The translations under genes were made by a program, and so were the position numbers. The notes under the pieces were generated by a model that ran no database searches, was not told the DNA's origin, and was given only the letters and a program-made list of their open reading frames with translations. Below, piece after piece: positions 1 to 6,269 of a stretch of DNA of 6,269 nt. How positions within the stretch are numbered: the stretch's first letter is position 1; each line of letters begins with the position of its first letter. This DNA comes from Planctomycetaceae bacterium (GTDB lineage: Bacteria > Planctomycetota > Planctomycetia > Pirellulales > Pirellulaceae): NCBI GenBank assembly GCA_003455945.1, contig DMPQ01000409.1, positions 3,608 to 9,876 on the forward strand, read 5' to 3'.

Positions 1-2038
1 CCTGAGTCCGCTTCCGCAACGCGGCTCGCGCCTGGTTCAGCTTCGAGTAGATCGACGAGATGCCGTCGACGATCCTCGTCCGCTGCGTCGCGTCGTCGAT
101 CTTCAGGTTGCCGACGATGTCGATCAGCATCTCGAGTTCCGAGGCCGATCCGTCGAGTTCGGCGCCGAGCTTGTCCGCCTCGGCGACCGTCGGCACCTTG
201 TCGATCCGATCGCGCTGCGTCGCGACTCGCTGCTCGTACGGCTGGAGCGAATCGGGGCGCAGCAGAAATTCGACGCAACGTCGCGAGATCCGTTCCGAGT
301 TCTCGGCGACCTGCTTTTCGAGCGCATCGACCGCGGCAAGATCGACGTACTTCAGATCGCGCAGCGCAATCGATTCCCCTCGCCCCTTGCGCAGTGCCGC
401 GAGCGACGCGACGAAATCGTCGATCGAGCGGTACATCCTCGCCGCGGCAGCGGTGATCGTCTCGCGAACCGACGTCTCGGTCGCCGCGAAACGCTCGCGC
501 GTGTTCTTGCGGACCCGGACGACCTTGTCGAACTCCTCGATGGCCGACGAGGCGGCATCGCGGATGCGGCGGACCGCCTCGCCGACCTTCGATGCCTCGG
601 CATCGTCGAGCCAGAAGTAGCTGTCGGTCAGATCGGTCGTCTTGCGGACCAGGTCGACGTACAGGTTCGCGTACGAGTCGTCCTTGTCGACGAGCGACAG
701 CACCTCGTACGCCTCGCTCATCGCCCGGACGATGTCTCGGTTACCGATCTTGTAGAGAAACGAGTTCGGATCGCCCGAGGTGGGATGGTCGGGGCCGACG
801 AACGGCGTCTGCCAGATCTGGATCGCATGATGCTTCTGCGGTTCCGCATCGGCGCGGAACAGGAGCATCCGACCGTCCTCGAAGTTGGACCAGCCGTTGC
901 ACAGGATCGGGACGTCGACCTGCTGCCGGATCATGTTGTAGGGGAGCAGGACGTAGTCGGCCTTCTCGCGATCGTAGAAGGCGTACAGATGGTCTTCGCC
1001 GTTGGGCGAGGCGATCCGCCGTTCGAACAGCAGCTTGCCGACCGTGCTTTCGAACGTCTTGAACTCGCCGGTCTGCAGATAATAGCCGTTGGGGAAGATC
1101 AGTCCGTGCCCCTCGGGCAACAGGACGGCGGCGTCGGCGAGCGAGTCGACTCGAACGGCGCTCTGCACCTTCGAGTTGTAGATCAGGTGGCGGTATCCCT
1201 TTTCCTTGTACGGCCGGATCCTGAGCAGGACCAGATTGCCGACGATCGCGTAGTGGATCTCGGCATCATCGAGCGACTGGTCACGATCTCCGACCGGCTC
1301 CGAATAGATGCCGCTGCCGCTTTCGGTGTTGTCCTCGATCTTGATCGTCAGATCGCCGCCGACCGTCTCGACGAAGACCCGATCCTCGATCGAGACGTGC
1401 GGGAACTTCCCCGAGCGATGCTGTTCGCGGACCGTCCGCTTCCATTCGAACTCGTGCTGCGGCGGGTACCGCACTTCGTGGTCGAAGCGATTGTCCAGGT
1501 AGACGAGCTTCTCCCCGTGGAGCGTCCACTTGAACGTCTTGATGTCTTCCGCCGTCTTGCCGACCTGAAAGACCATGAACAGATGCGGGCCGTTCCGGAA
1601 GAAGCGACTGAAGGTCGTCGTCTTGTAGTACTTGTAGAGCTGCCGAAAGTCTTCCTGGAACCGCGCGTCTTCGATCGGCGCGAGCGACTCTTCGACGAAC
1701 TGCCCGTCGACCAGGCGCCAGACCGAGAAGACGTCGGCCGGTACCGTCTCGCTGCGCAGTCCGAGGCGGACGTTGTAGCCGAACAGGAAGCGATCGCCGA
1801 TCGAGACGATGTCGCGCGCGACGCAGTTGTTGGCGGTGGTGATCCGCTGCGTCGCCAGCAGCTGGTTGGGGATCGATCCGAAGACGTCTCGGCGCGCGGC
1901 GTCGAGCTTGGCCAGACGGGTCCGCAGCTCCGAGCCGCCGTCATTCAGCCGCTGGCGGATGATCTCGTAGGTGCTCTTCTCGAGATTCGCGGCGCCGCGG
2001 TCGTCGGGAGCGGTCGGCGTCTCGGTGACCTGGGACAT
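1..2038 (-). CDS. DUF3686-type 'DNA repair ATPase', N-terminal 679 residues (partial, runs off left edge)
   Basis: An uninterrupted minus-strand frame runs from ATG 2038-2036 to the window edge. The ATG has a GAGGT ribosome site 6 bases upstream. Residues 20-30 (YEIIRQRL) and 71-96 (NNCVARDIVSIGD, then LFGYNVRLGL) match what I remember of the N-terminus of large bacterial proteins annotated as DNA repair ATPase. Those proteins are about 1600-1700 residues long, with DUF3686 and then a C-terminal AAA+ ATPase. Residues 1-70 look helical, about 75-430 are rich in beta strands and aromatic residues (a propeller-like or repeated-strand region), and about 430-679 are helical and probably coiled coil. 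No Walker A or B motif lies in the visible part, which is expected because the ATPase domain should lie beyond the edge. No signal peptide or membrane segment is seen, so it is probably cytoplasmic. It follows the flotillin gene after 194 bases and may act with it. The family assignment is fairly sure. The DNA repair role is only a database name. Confidence 0.83.
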   Translation of the reverse strand, partial: MSQVTETPTAPDDRGAANLEKSTYEIIRQRLNDGGSELRTRLAKLDAARRDVFGSIPNQLLATQRITTANNCVARDIVSIGDRFLFGYNVRLGLRSETVPADVFSVWRLVDGQFVEESLAPIEDARFQEDFRQLYKYYKTTTFSRFFRNGPHLFMVFQVGKTAEDIKTFKWTLHGEKLVYLDNRFDHEVRYPPQHEFEWKRTVREQHRSGKFPHVSIEDRVFVETVGGDLTIKIEDNTESGSGIYSEPVGDRDQSLDDAEIHYAIVGNLVLLRIRPYKEKGYRHLIYNSKVQSAVRVDSLADAAVLLPEGHGLIFPNGYYLQTGEFKTFESTVGKLLFERRIASPNGEDHLYAFYDREKADYVLLPYNMIRQQVDVPILCNGWSNFEDGRMLLFRADAEPQKHHAIQIWQTPFVGPDHPTSGDPNSFLYKIGNRDIVRAMSEAYEVLSLVDKDDSYANLYVDLVRKTTDLTDSYFWLDDAEASKVGEAVRRIRDAASSAIEEFDKVVRVRKNTRERFAATETSVRETITAAAARMYRSIDDFVASLAALRKGRGESIALRDLKYVDLAAVDALEKQVAENSERISRRCVEFLLRPDSLQPYEQRVATQRDRIDKVPTVAEADKLGAELDGSASELEMLIDIVGNLKIDDATQRTRIVDGISSIYSKLNQARAALRKRTQ

Positions 2039-2044
2039 GGCGAG

Positions 2045-2049
2045 ACCTC
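2045..2049 (-). promoter_or_regulatory. ribosome binding site of the DUF3686 ATPase gene
   Basis: GAGGT on the minus strand, with 6 bases between it and the ATG at 2038. It supports this start. The ATG at 2085-2083 is in another frame, and I see no in-frame ATG or GTG in the stretch just upstream. Confidence 0.6.
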
Positions 2050-2187
2050 GGTGCGTAGCGGCTCCGGCGACGGGCTTCCGGACATGAGGGGAGCGGAAGA
2101 GGCGGTGCGGAGCGAAGGAGCGGAGCGAGGTTCGGCGGGGGCCGTGCGACTCGTGACCTCACCGACCTTGCCGGACGGAACGGGCGA

Positions 2188-2222
2188 GAGGAGCGGCGCG
2201 GTTCGGTCCCGCGCCGCTCCTC
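2188..2222 (-). terminator. perfect 14-bp GC-rich hairpin just after the flotillin stop codon
   Basis: The arms at 2188-2201 and 2209-2222 are exactly complementary over 14 bp around a 7-base loop. The hairpin starts 10 bases after the flotillin TGA. The bases that follow on the minus strand (TCGCCCGTTCC) contain no T run, so it is not a classical intrinsic terminator. It could be a partial terminator, an attenuator that lowers ATPase expression relative to flotillin, or a 3'-end block that protects the upstream mRNA. The hairpin itself is certain and its role is inferred. Confidence 0.55.
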
Positions 2223-2232
2223 GTCATTCGCT

Positions 2233-4455
2233 TCAGTTCCGCTTGGCGGCCAACGCGGTGCCGACGTCGGTCCGGGCGAGACCCAGGCGTCGGGCGGCGG
2301 AGAGCATTCCCCGTAGCTGTCCGAGCATGCCGTCGTCGTCCGAGCGGGTCATCAGCTGACCGATCAGCGCCGCGACGCTCAGGTTCTTGATGTCCTCGGT
2401 CGAGACGCCGAGGGTCGAGACGATGCCGCGGAGCTTGTCGGCGAACTCGCCGGCGTCACCTCCGAAGAACGTCTCCTTCACGTCGGTCAGGACCTTGCTG
2501 TTGCCGATCAGGCGATCGATCTGCTTGCCGGTCGTGACCGAGTTGACGATCGCGTCGAAGAACTTCGTCTCGCCGCCGACGATGTCGATGTGAGCCTGCT
2601 GCAGAGCGGCTCCGACGACCCGCGCCTGTTCGACCGCGACATCCTTCTGGACCGAGATCGCGGCGAGCTCGACATCCTTTTCCTTGTTCAGTCGGAGCTT
2701 GAACTCCTCGTGTTCGCGTCCGACGCCGTCGAACAGCTTCATCGCCTCGGCCTTCTGCGTGATGCCCTTCGCGTCGGCCGAGAACTTCAGCTCCATGACG
2801 CTCGCTTCGGCGCTTCCTTCCTTCTCGATCGCTGCGGCGAGTGCTTCCTTGCCGCGCGCCTCGGCCTCGAAGCGCTTCTGCAGGACTTCGGCTTCGGCCA
2901 GTCCGGTCTTCTGGATCGCGGCGGCCTGAGCCTCCTTCCCCTTGGCTTCGGCCTCGGCCTTGCGCTGCAGCACCATCGCCTCGGCGGTGCCGTGCTTCTC
3001 GATCGCTTCGGCCTTGGTCAGGATGACCTGCGCGTCGGCCAGGCCGGGGGCGGCCTGTTCGGCCTGAGTCGCTTCGGCGAGCATCTTCTTGGCGTCGGTC
3101 TGCTTCTCGGCAGCGGTCCGCTCCGCCTCGGCCTGGATGATGATCGTCTCGGCCTGCTTCGCCGCGGCCTGCTTCTCGGCCTCGGCCGCCTTGACCTGCT
3201 TGACCAAATCCCGCTCGGCTTCGGCTTCCGCCTCGGTGACGGCGACCTTCTTCAGTCGCTCGGCGCCGGCGAACTCGCGAGTGTCCTTGATCTTTTCCTC
3301 TTCCTCGACGACCGCCCGCTCGACCATGACGCGTTCGCGGATGACGTCCTGGATCTTCTTCTTCTCGACTTCGACCGACTTGTCCTTGTCGATGGTCGCC
3401 AGCGTGACGACTCGCTCGCGCTCGGTGACTTCGAGCAGACGGTCCTTTTCGACCCGCTCCGTCTCGACCGCCGACGTGCGCTGCTTGCTCTTCTCGGCGA
3501 CGATCACCTGGCGCAGCTTGTTCTGCTCGGCGATCTCGATCTCCTCTTCGGCCGAGATGCGGGCTCGCTCGGACCGCTGCCGTTCCTGATGGCCGACGAT
3601 CTCGGCTTCGGCGCGCTCGCGCGATCGGATCTCGGAGATCTCGCGCGTCTGCTTCTCTTCCGCCTGAGACTGCTGCTTCTGCAGTTCGAGGATCGCCTCG
3701 CGCGCCTCGACGTTCTGCTTGGTGATCGTCTTTTCCTTCTCGCGGCGGATCAGGTTCGCCTGGACCTGCTCGCGGCTGGTCAGGTCGGTGATCTTCTTGA
3801 TGCCCTCGGCGTCGAGAATGTTGTCGGGATTGAGCTTCTCGAGCGGCGTCTGCTCGAGATAGTCGATCGCGCAGTCATCCAGACGGTAGCCGTTCAGATC
3901 GGTGCCGATCACCTTCAGGATCTCTTCCTTGAAGCGATCGCGCGAGTTGTACAGCTCGACGAAGTCGAACTGCTTGCCGACCGTCTTGAGCGCCTCGGAG
4001 AACTTCGCGTCGAACAGCTCGACCAGGCTCGACTCGAGCGAGGCACGCTTGCAACCGAGGGTCTGGGCGACGAGCGTGACGTCTTCGGCCGTCTTGTTGA
4101 CGCGGACGAAGAACGCGACCTTGATGTCGGCGCGAATGTTGTCGCGGCAGATCAGTCCCTGCTCGCCCTGGCGGAAGATCTCGATCCGCTTGACCGAGAT
4201 CTCCATCCGTTCCCAGAAGTGGATCACCGGCACGACGAACATGCCGGAGAAGCTCACCTTGGTCCCCCCCATGCCGTTGCGGATGATCGCTTCGCCCTGC
4301 TCGACCTTCTTGTAGAACTGCGAGGCGAGCGTGACGAAGGCGATCGAGACGACGACCAGGACGACGACCGCCCAGAGCAGGATCGACAGGATGTTGGACC
4401 CCTGACCGATCAGGGAGGTCGCGTCGACGAGCGAGGGCGCGAGCGGCGACATCAT
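2233..4455 (-). CDS. yqiK: YqiK-type flotillin (SPFH/band 7 membrane scaffold protein), 740 residues
   Basis: Flotillins oligomerise on the inner face of the membrane and organise membrane microdomains. This one has a single hydrophobic segment at about residues 22-44, then an SPFH domain at about 46-225. The SPFH domain holds the GMGG motif (61-64) and DNIRADIKVAFFVRV (105-119), which closely resemble E. coli YqiK as I remember it. A long charged coiled coil follows (about 225-470), then AEA-rich tandem repeats of 29 residues (482-568). A C-terminal segment (about 570-740) has a hydrophobic patch near 620-640 and a glycine/leucine-rich tail. E. coli YqiK is about 553 residues, so the coiled coil and tail are extended here. 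The gene starts ATGATG. The first ATG overlaps the upstream stop as ATGA and has GAGGAG 8 bases away, so I chose it. It is co-transcribed with the yqiJ-like gene and lies upstream of the DUF3686 ATPase. Client proteins are unknown. Confidence 0.93.
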   Translation of the reverse strand: MMSPLAPSLVDATSLIGQGSNILSILLWAVVVLVVVSIAFVTLASQFYKKVEQGEAIIRNGMGGTKVSFSGMFVVPVIHFWERMEISVKRIEIFRQGEQGLICRDNIRADIKVAFFVRVNKTAEDVTLVAQTLGCKRASLESSLVELFDAKFSEALKTVGKQFDFVELYNSRDRFKEEILKVIGTDLNGYRLDDCAIDYLEQTPLEKLNPDNILDAEGIKKITDLTSREQVQANLIRREKEKTITKQNVEAREAILELQKQQSQAEEKQTREISEIRSRERAEAEIVGHQERQRSERARISAEEEIEIAEQNKLRQVIVAEKSKQRTSAVETERVEKDRLLEVTERERVVTLATIDKDKSVEVEKKKIQDVIRERVMVERAVVEEEEKIKDTREFAGAERLKKVAVTEAEAEAERDLVKQVKAAEAEKQAAAKQAETIIIQAEAERTAAEKQTDAKKMLAEATQAEQAAPGLADAQVILTKAEAIEKHGTAEAMVLQRKAEAEAKGKEAQAAAIQKTGLAEAEVLQKRFEAEARGKEALAAAIEKEGSAEASVMELKFSADAKGITQKAEAMKLFDGVGREHEEFKLRLNKEKDVELAAISVQKDVAVEQARVVGAALQQAHIDIVGGETKFFDAIVNSVTTGKQIDRLIGNSKVLTDVKETFFGGDAGEFADKLRGIVSTLGVSTEDIKNLSVAALIGQLMTRSDDDGMLGQLRGMLSAARRLGLARTDVGTALAAKRN
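2752..3012 (-). repeat. three 29-residue tandem repeats in the flotillin coiled coil
   Basis: Flotillin residues 482-510, 511-539 and 540-568 align without gaps at a period of 29 residues (87 bases). Shared positions include the isoleucine at 485, 514 and 543, an I-(E/Q)-K core, a glycine three residues after it followed by an AEA triplet, and in the first two units an EAEA(K/R)GKEA end. The third unit is the most diverged. Such AEA repeats are a family trait of flotillins, where they form the long helical stalk. Confidence 0.75.
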
Positions 4456-5111
4456 GATTTCGACTCCTCGGAGGCGATGTTGCGGATCAGATAGGTACGC
4501 GTGACGGGGTTCGCCTCGGCCACCCGCGCGAAGTCTCCCTTGCGAAATAGATCGCCCTTCTCGGCACGCACGTCGATGATGATCGGGGGCCCGTCGATTT
4601 TCACCTCGGCCTGACCGAATGTGTCGGTTACTTCGCTCGAGGTGACGATGCAGGTCCGACCGACGATCTGCGGCTGCGAGTCGCGCGAGCCGTCAAGAGA
4701 CGAGAAGAACTTGCTGGTCGGCAGCAGTAACCCCTTGGTCATCAGCAGGCCGGCCAGCAGACTCGGACCGATCCAGACGAGCGACCAGAGGCCGGAGAAT
4801 CGGTCGCCGAACAACGTCGCGCCGATCGCCGTCGCCGTCCACCAGCAGACGGCGAAGATGCTCAGCAGGATCATGAAGGGGACTTCGCCCAGGTGAAAGA
4901 ACCGGAGCGCCGAGGTCATCGCGCCCCCCGAGTTCTCTCCCGCTCCGACTCCCCCGTCGATGTCGCCGTCGAGCGGCCCTTCGATCTCGATATCGAACAG
5001 ATCGAGTCCGACCGCACCGACGATCACCAGCAACCAGTAGGCAACGACCAACAGCAGCAGGACGGTGATCGGAAGCATCACTCCCTGAAACGCGAGCTCG
5101 TACAACGGCAT
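4452..5111 (-). CDS. yqiJ: YqiJ-like membrane protein with C-terminal OB fold (NfeD-like flotillin partner), 219 residues
   Basis: Small integral membrane protein of the type encoded just before YqiK flotillins. It probably partners the flotillin at the membrane. Hydrophobic segments lie at about residues 12-34, 76-100 and 107-127. Residues 36-60 between the first two form an acidic, glycine-rich loop (DIEIEGPLDGDIDGG). The C-terminal part (about 147-212) is beta-rich with a FGQ motif (165-167), KGD (191-193) and a late TYL. These occur in the same order in E. coli YqiJ as I remember it, as does an LGEVP-like turn (74-78) before the second membrane segment. That pattern fits the YqiJ/NfeD OB fold, which is non-catalytic. 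The ATG at 5111 has AGGAG 7 bases upstream. It is the first gene of the operon, and its TGA overlaps the flotillin ATG by 4 bases. The stress-related role proposed for such pairs is family inference. Confidence 0.87.
   Translation of the reverse strand: MPLYELAFQGVMLPITVLLLLVVAYWLLVIVGAVGLDLFDIEIEGPLDGDIDGGVGAGENSGGAMTSALRFFHLGEVPFMILLSIFAVCWWTATAIGATLFGDRFSGLWSLVWIGPSLLAGLLMTKGLLLPTSKFFSSLDGSRDSQPQIVGRTCIVTSSEVTDTFGQAEVKIDGPPIIIDVRAEKGDLFRKGDFARVAEANPVTRTYLIRNIASEESKS
4464..4469 (-). promoter_or_regulatory. ribosome binding site of the flotillin gene, inside the end of the yqiJ-like gene
   Basis: GAGGAG on the minus strand, 8 bases before the first ATG (4455). It lies in the last codons of the upstream gene and favours the first of the two adjacent ATGs, since the second would have 11 bases of spacing. 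With the ATGA overlap it points to coupled translation. Confidence 0.7.
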
Positions 5112-5118
5112 CGTTTCT

Positions 5119-5123
5119 CTCCT
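5119..5123 (-). promoter_or_regulatory. ribosome binding site of the yqiJ-like gene
   Basis: AGGAG on the minus strand, with 7 bases before the ATG at 5111. It supports that start. Confidence 0.7.
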
Positions 5124-5182
5124 GCGACGATTCCCTGCGGCTCGGAACGGCTACTCCGCTCGGCCCGGCATCATCCGAGGGC

Positions 5183-5202
5183 CGACCGAGGTCGCTCGGT
5201 CG
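5183..5202. promoter_or_regulatory. 8-bp palindrome with 4-base loop in the flotillin operon leader
   Basis: The arms CGACCGAG and CTCGGTCG are exactly complementary around GTCG. The site ends 71 bases upstream of the yqiJ-like ATG. It is either a leader RNA hairpin or a two-fold symmetric protein-binding site. The sequence alone does not decide, and inverted repeats of this size do occur by chance in DNA this rich in CG. Confidence 0.35.
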
Positions 5203-5222
5203 CCGGAACCGTGACCCGCCCG

Positions 5223-5228
5223 ATCATA
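5223..5228 (-). promoter_or_regulatory. possible -10 box for the yqiJ-yqiK operon
   Basis: TATGAT on the minus strand, about 112 bases before the yqiJ-like ATG, in an otherwise very GC-rich stretch. No good -35 box lies 16-18 bases upstream (CCCCGG at 17) and there is no extended -10, so this is only a candidate. Confidence 0.2.
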
Positions 5229-5463
5229 GCCCGCCCGATTCCCCGCCGGGGGGCCTCGACTCAGGTTCTCGCTCGACGCTCGCTCGTTCGCCGAGCGCAC
5301 GACGGGGGCGCAGGCGCACGAACCGGATACCGACCGAAGACGAGAAGAGCCGAGGGGATCTTTCTCGAAAGACCAGCCCAGGCAGGTATTCGACGGAGGG
5401 GACAAGGACCGGAACCGTCGACGCGAGAGGGTTCGCCGCCGACGGTCCGATCTTGCTAGGAAA

Positions 5464-5494
5464 CCCGCCGGATGCGAGTCGAGACTCCGGCGGG
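5464..5494 (-). terminator. probable intrinsic terminator of the isomerase gene
   Basis: The arms at 5464-5472 and 5486-5494 form a perfect 9-bp GC-rich stem with a 13-base loop. On the minus strand the stem is followed directly by TTTCCT, a short T-rich tail. It lies about 110 bases after the isomerase stop. A second hairpin at 5502-5526 precedes it. The T run is short, so termination may be partial. Confidence 0.5.
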
Positions 5495-5605
5495 CGACGG
5501 CCGGTCGCTACCGAAACGAGCGACCGACCGGAACGAAGAACCGGGCCGTCGGATCGGCGGCCAGGTCCGTGTGAAGAACGGGTGAAACCCGCGTCGAGTC
5601 GCCGC

Positions 5606-6269
5606 TCAGCCGAGCAGCTTCCGCTTCAGGTCGGTCAACAGTCGAACCGCGTGGCCGATCTCGGCCTTCTGACGCTCGGGTTCCTGAGGGATCTCGCGTT
5701 CGATGGTCAGCGGGCCGTCGTAGCCGATCTCGAGCAGCGTCCGCAGGTAGTTTTCCATGCCGACCGCACCCGCTCCGAGCGGCACTTCCTGCCCCCATTC
5801 GTTCCCCGGCGAGGCGGCCCAGGTCGCGTCCTTGCAGTGGATGCTTCGGACACGCGACCCGATGCGACGCAACGCCTCGATCGGCTCGCCGGTCCCGTAC
5901 AGGATCATGTTGGCCGGATCGAAGTTGACGAACAGATTGTCCCGGCCGACGTCGTCGATGAACTGCACCAGCCCCTCGGCCGTCTCCTGTCCCGTCTCGA
6001 GATGCAGGCTCTGGCTGTTGCCGCGGCAGTGATCGAGCAGGTCGCGAGTCACCGCAACCACCTCGCGATAGAGGTCCGATTCGCGGTCATGAGGGACGAA
6101 GCCCAGGTGCAGTGCGACGACCGAGCAGCCGAGCTGCCGAGCGAAGTCCGAGATCTCCTTCATCTCGGCCGTGCGAGCCGCCCGCGTCTCGGCCGGCACC
6201 AACCCGACGGTCCGACTGACGGTCGGGATGTCGGCGTAGCTCTCCCCCTCGAATCCGCCGAAGACGCAC
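5606..6269 (-). CDS. sugar phosphate isomerase/epimerase, xylose-isomerase-like TIM barrel (C-terminal 221 residues, start beyond right edge)
   Basis: The minus-strand frame is open from the right edge (first full codon 6268-6266) to TGA at 5608-5606. It begins mid-domain with CVFGGFEGESYADIP, so the true start is outside the window. A TTG at 6202 is an internal leucine. The fold is the AP-endonuclease-2/xylose-isomerase-like TIM barrel, whose members isomerise or epimerise sugars or inositols using a divalent metal. Likely metal and active-site residues, numbered from the first visible codon, are E91 (in HLETGQET), D117 (in FDPANM), H144 (in IHCKD) and E190 (in LTIERE). They sit at strand ends in the usual order. 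Family members are commonly 270-320 residues, so about 50-100 are missing. The substrate cannot be told from sequence. There is no evident functional link to the flotillin operon, from which it is separated by 494 bases and a terminator-like hairpin. Confidence 0.9.
   Translation of the reverse strand, partial: CVFGGFEGESYADIPTVSRTVGLVPAETRAARTAEMKEISDFARQLGCSVVALHLGFVPHDRESDLYREVVAVTRDLLDHCRGNSQSLHLETGQETAEGLVQFIDDVGRDNLFVNFDPANMILYGTGEPIEALRRIGSRVRSIHCKDATWAASPGNEWGQEVPLGAGAVGMENYLRTLLEIGYDGPLTIEREIPQEPERQKAEIGHAVRLLTDLKRKLLG

Larger units (their letters stand above)
2039..2232. other. intergenic region between flotillin and ATPase genes
   Basis: 194 bases with no supportable gene. It begins, in the direction of transcription, with a strong hairpin (annotated separately). 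The rest of the minus strand is pyrimidine-rich: 2086-2131 on the plus strand is almost all purine with repeated GGAGCG units. I see no convincing -35/-10 pair for a separate promoter of the ATPase gene, so it may depend on read-through from the flotillin operon. A promoter unlike the housekeeping consensus is also possible. Confidence 0.5.
5112..5605. other. 494-base intergenic region: end of isomerase transcript and leader of the flotillin operon
   Basis: No convincing gene is present on either strand. The open frames here have low-complexity Arg/Ser/Pro composition and no family features. The isomerase side holds a terminator-like hairpin (5464-5494) and an 8-bp stem (5502-5509 with 5519-5526). 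A weak 5-bp stem (5579-5583 with 5587-5591) lies soon after the isomerase stop. The operon side holds an 8-bp palindromic hairpin (5183-5202), a 6-bp stem (5281-5286 with 5292-5297) and a possible -10 box (5223-5228). The start of flotillin-operon transcription must lie here unless the operon reads through from the isomerase gene. Confidence 0.55.

Noticed and set aside
2086..2131. Purine-rich stretch with repeated GGAGCG units, as a possible repeat array or CRISPR-like element
   Set aside because: The units are short and irregular and lack spacers. This is simple-sequence bias in an intergenic region.
1941..2162. 73-codon minus-strand frame starting in the gap before the ATPase gene
   Set aside because: It is out of frame with the ATPase, has Arg/Pro/Ser-rich composition, and overlaps the well-supported ATPase start with its own ribosome site.
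785..2359. 524-codon open frame on the plus strand opposite the ATPase gene
   Set aside because: It lies antisense to the ATPase frame, which has clear family motifs. It runs through the intergenic hairpin into the flotillin end and has no recognisable domain.
4264..4270. Run of seven G (minus strand) early in the flotillin gene, as a possible phase-variation tract
   Set aside because: It encodes the end of M62 and both glycines of the GMGG motif that YqiK flotillins share, so protein constraint explains it. The frame is intact on both sides.
2590..4494. 634-codon open frame on the plus strand opposite the flotillin gene
   Set aside because: It is exactly antisense to the flotillin coiled coil and has an extreme Leu/Asp/Arg composition. 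Glu- and Lys-rich codons in GC-rich DNA read as Leu and Phe on the other strand. It has no independent ribosome site or family features.
5606..6202. TTG at 6202 as the start of a 198-residue isomerase
   Set aside because: The frame is open upstream to the window edge and encodes typical family sequence (CVFGGFEGESYADIP), so the TTG is an internal leucine of a partial gene.

Overview
All four supported genes lie on the minus strand. The DNA is GC-rich, with heavy use of TCG, CGA and GAC codons and no sign of mobile DNA. The host looks like a GC-rich bacterium. Planctomycetota is my best guess, because a xylose-isomerase-like sugar phosphate isomerase and a YqiK-type flotillin cassette in this base composition would fit there. 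This is an inference from style, not from a marker gene.

Layout in the direction of transcription (high to low coordinates): (1) 5606-6269, the C-terminal 221 codons of a TIM-barrel sugar phosphate isomerase/epimerase, whose start lies beyond the right edge. (2) 5112-5605, a 494-base gap holding a terminator-like hairpin behind that gene, further inverted repeats, and the presumed promoter of the next operon. (3) 4452-5111, a 219-residue membrane protein with a C-terminal OB fold (YqiJ family). (4) 2233-4455, a 740-residue YqiK-type flotillin that overlaps the preceding gene by 4 bases (ATGA), so the two are probably translationally coupled. (5) 2039-2232, a 194-base gap that opens with a perfect 14-bp hairpin. 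(6) 1-2038, the first 679 codons of a very large protein of the DUF3686 'DNA repair ATPase' family, which runs off the left edge before the part where its AAA+ domain is expected.

The isomerase looks like an ordinary metabolic neighbour. The other three genes look like one functional unit. The small OB-fold membrane protein and the flotillin would form a membrane scaffold, and the giant AAA+ protein would be recruited to it or work beside it. The YqiJ-YqiK pair is a known arrangement. The addition of the DUF3686 ATPase is the part of the window most likely to be an incompletely described system. Its function, including the label 'DNA repair', is not shown by anything visible here.
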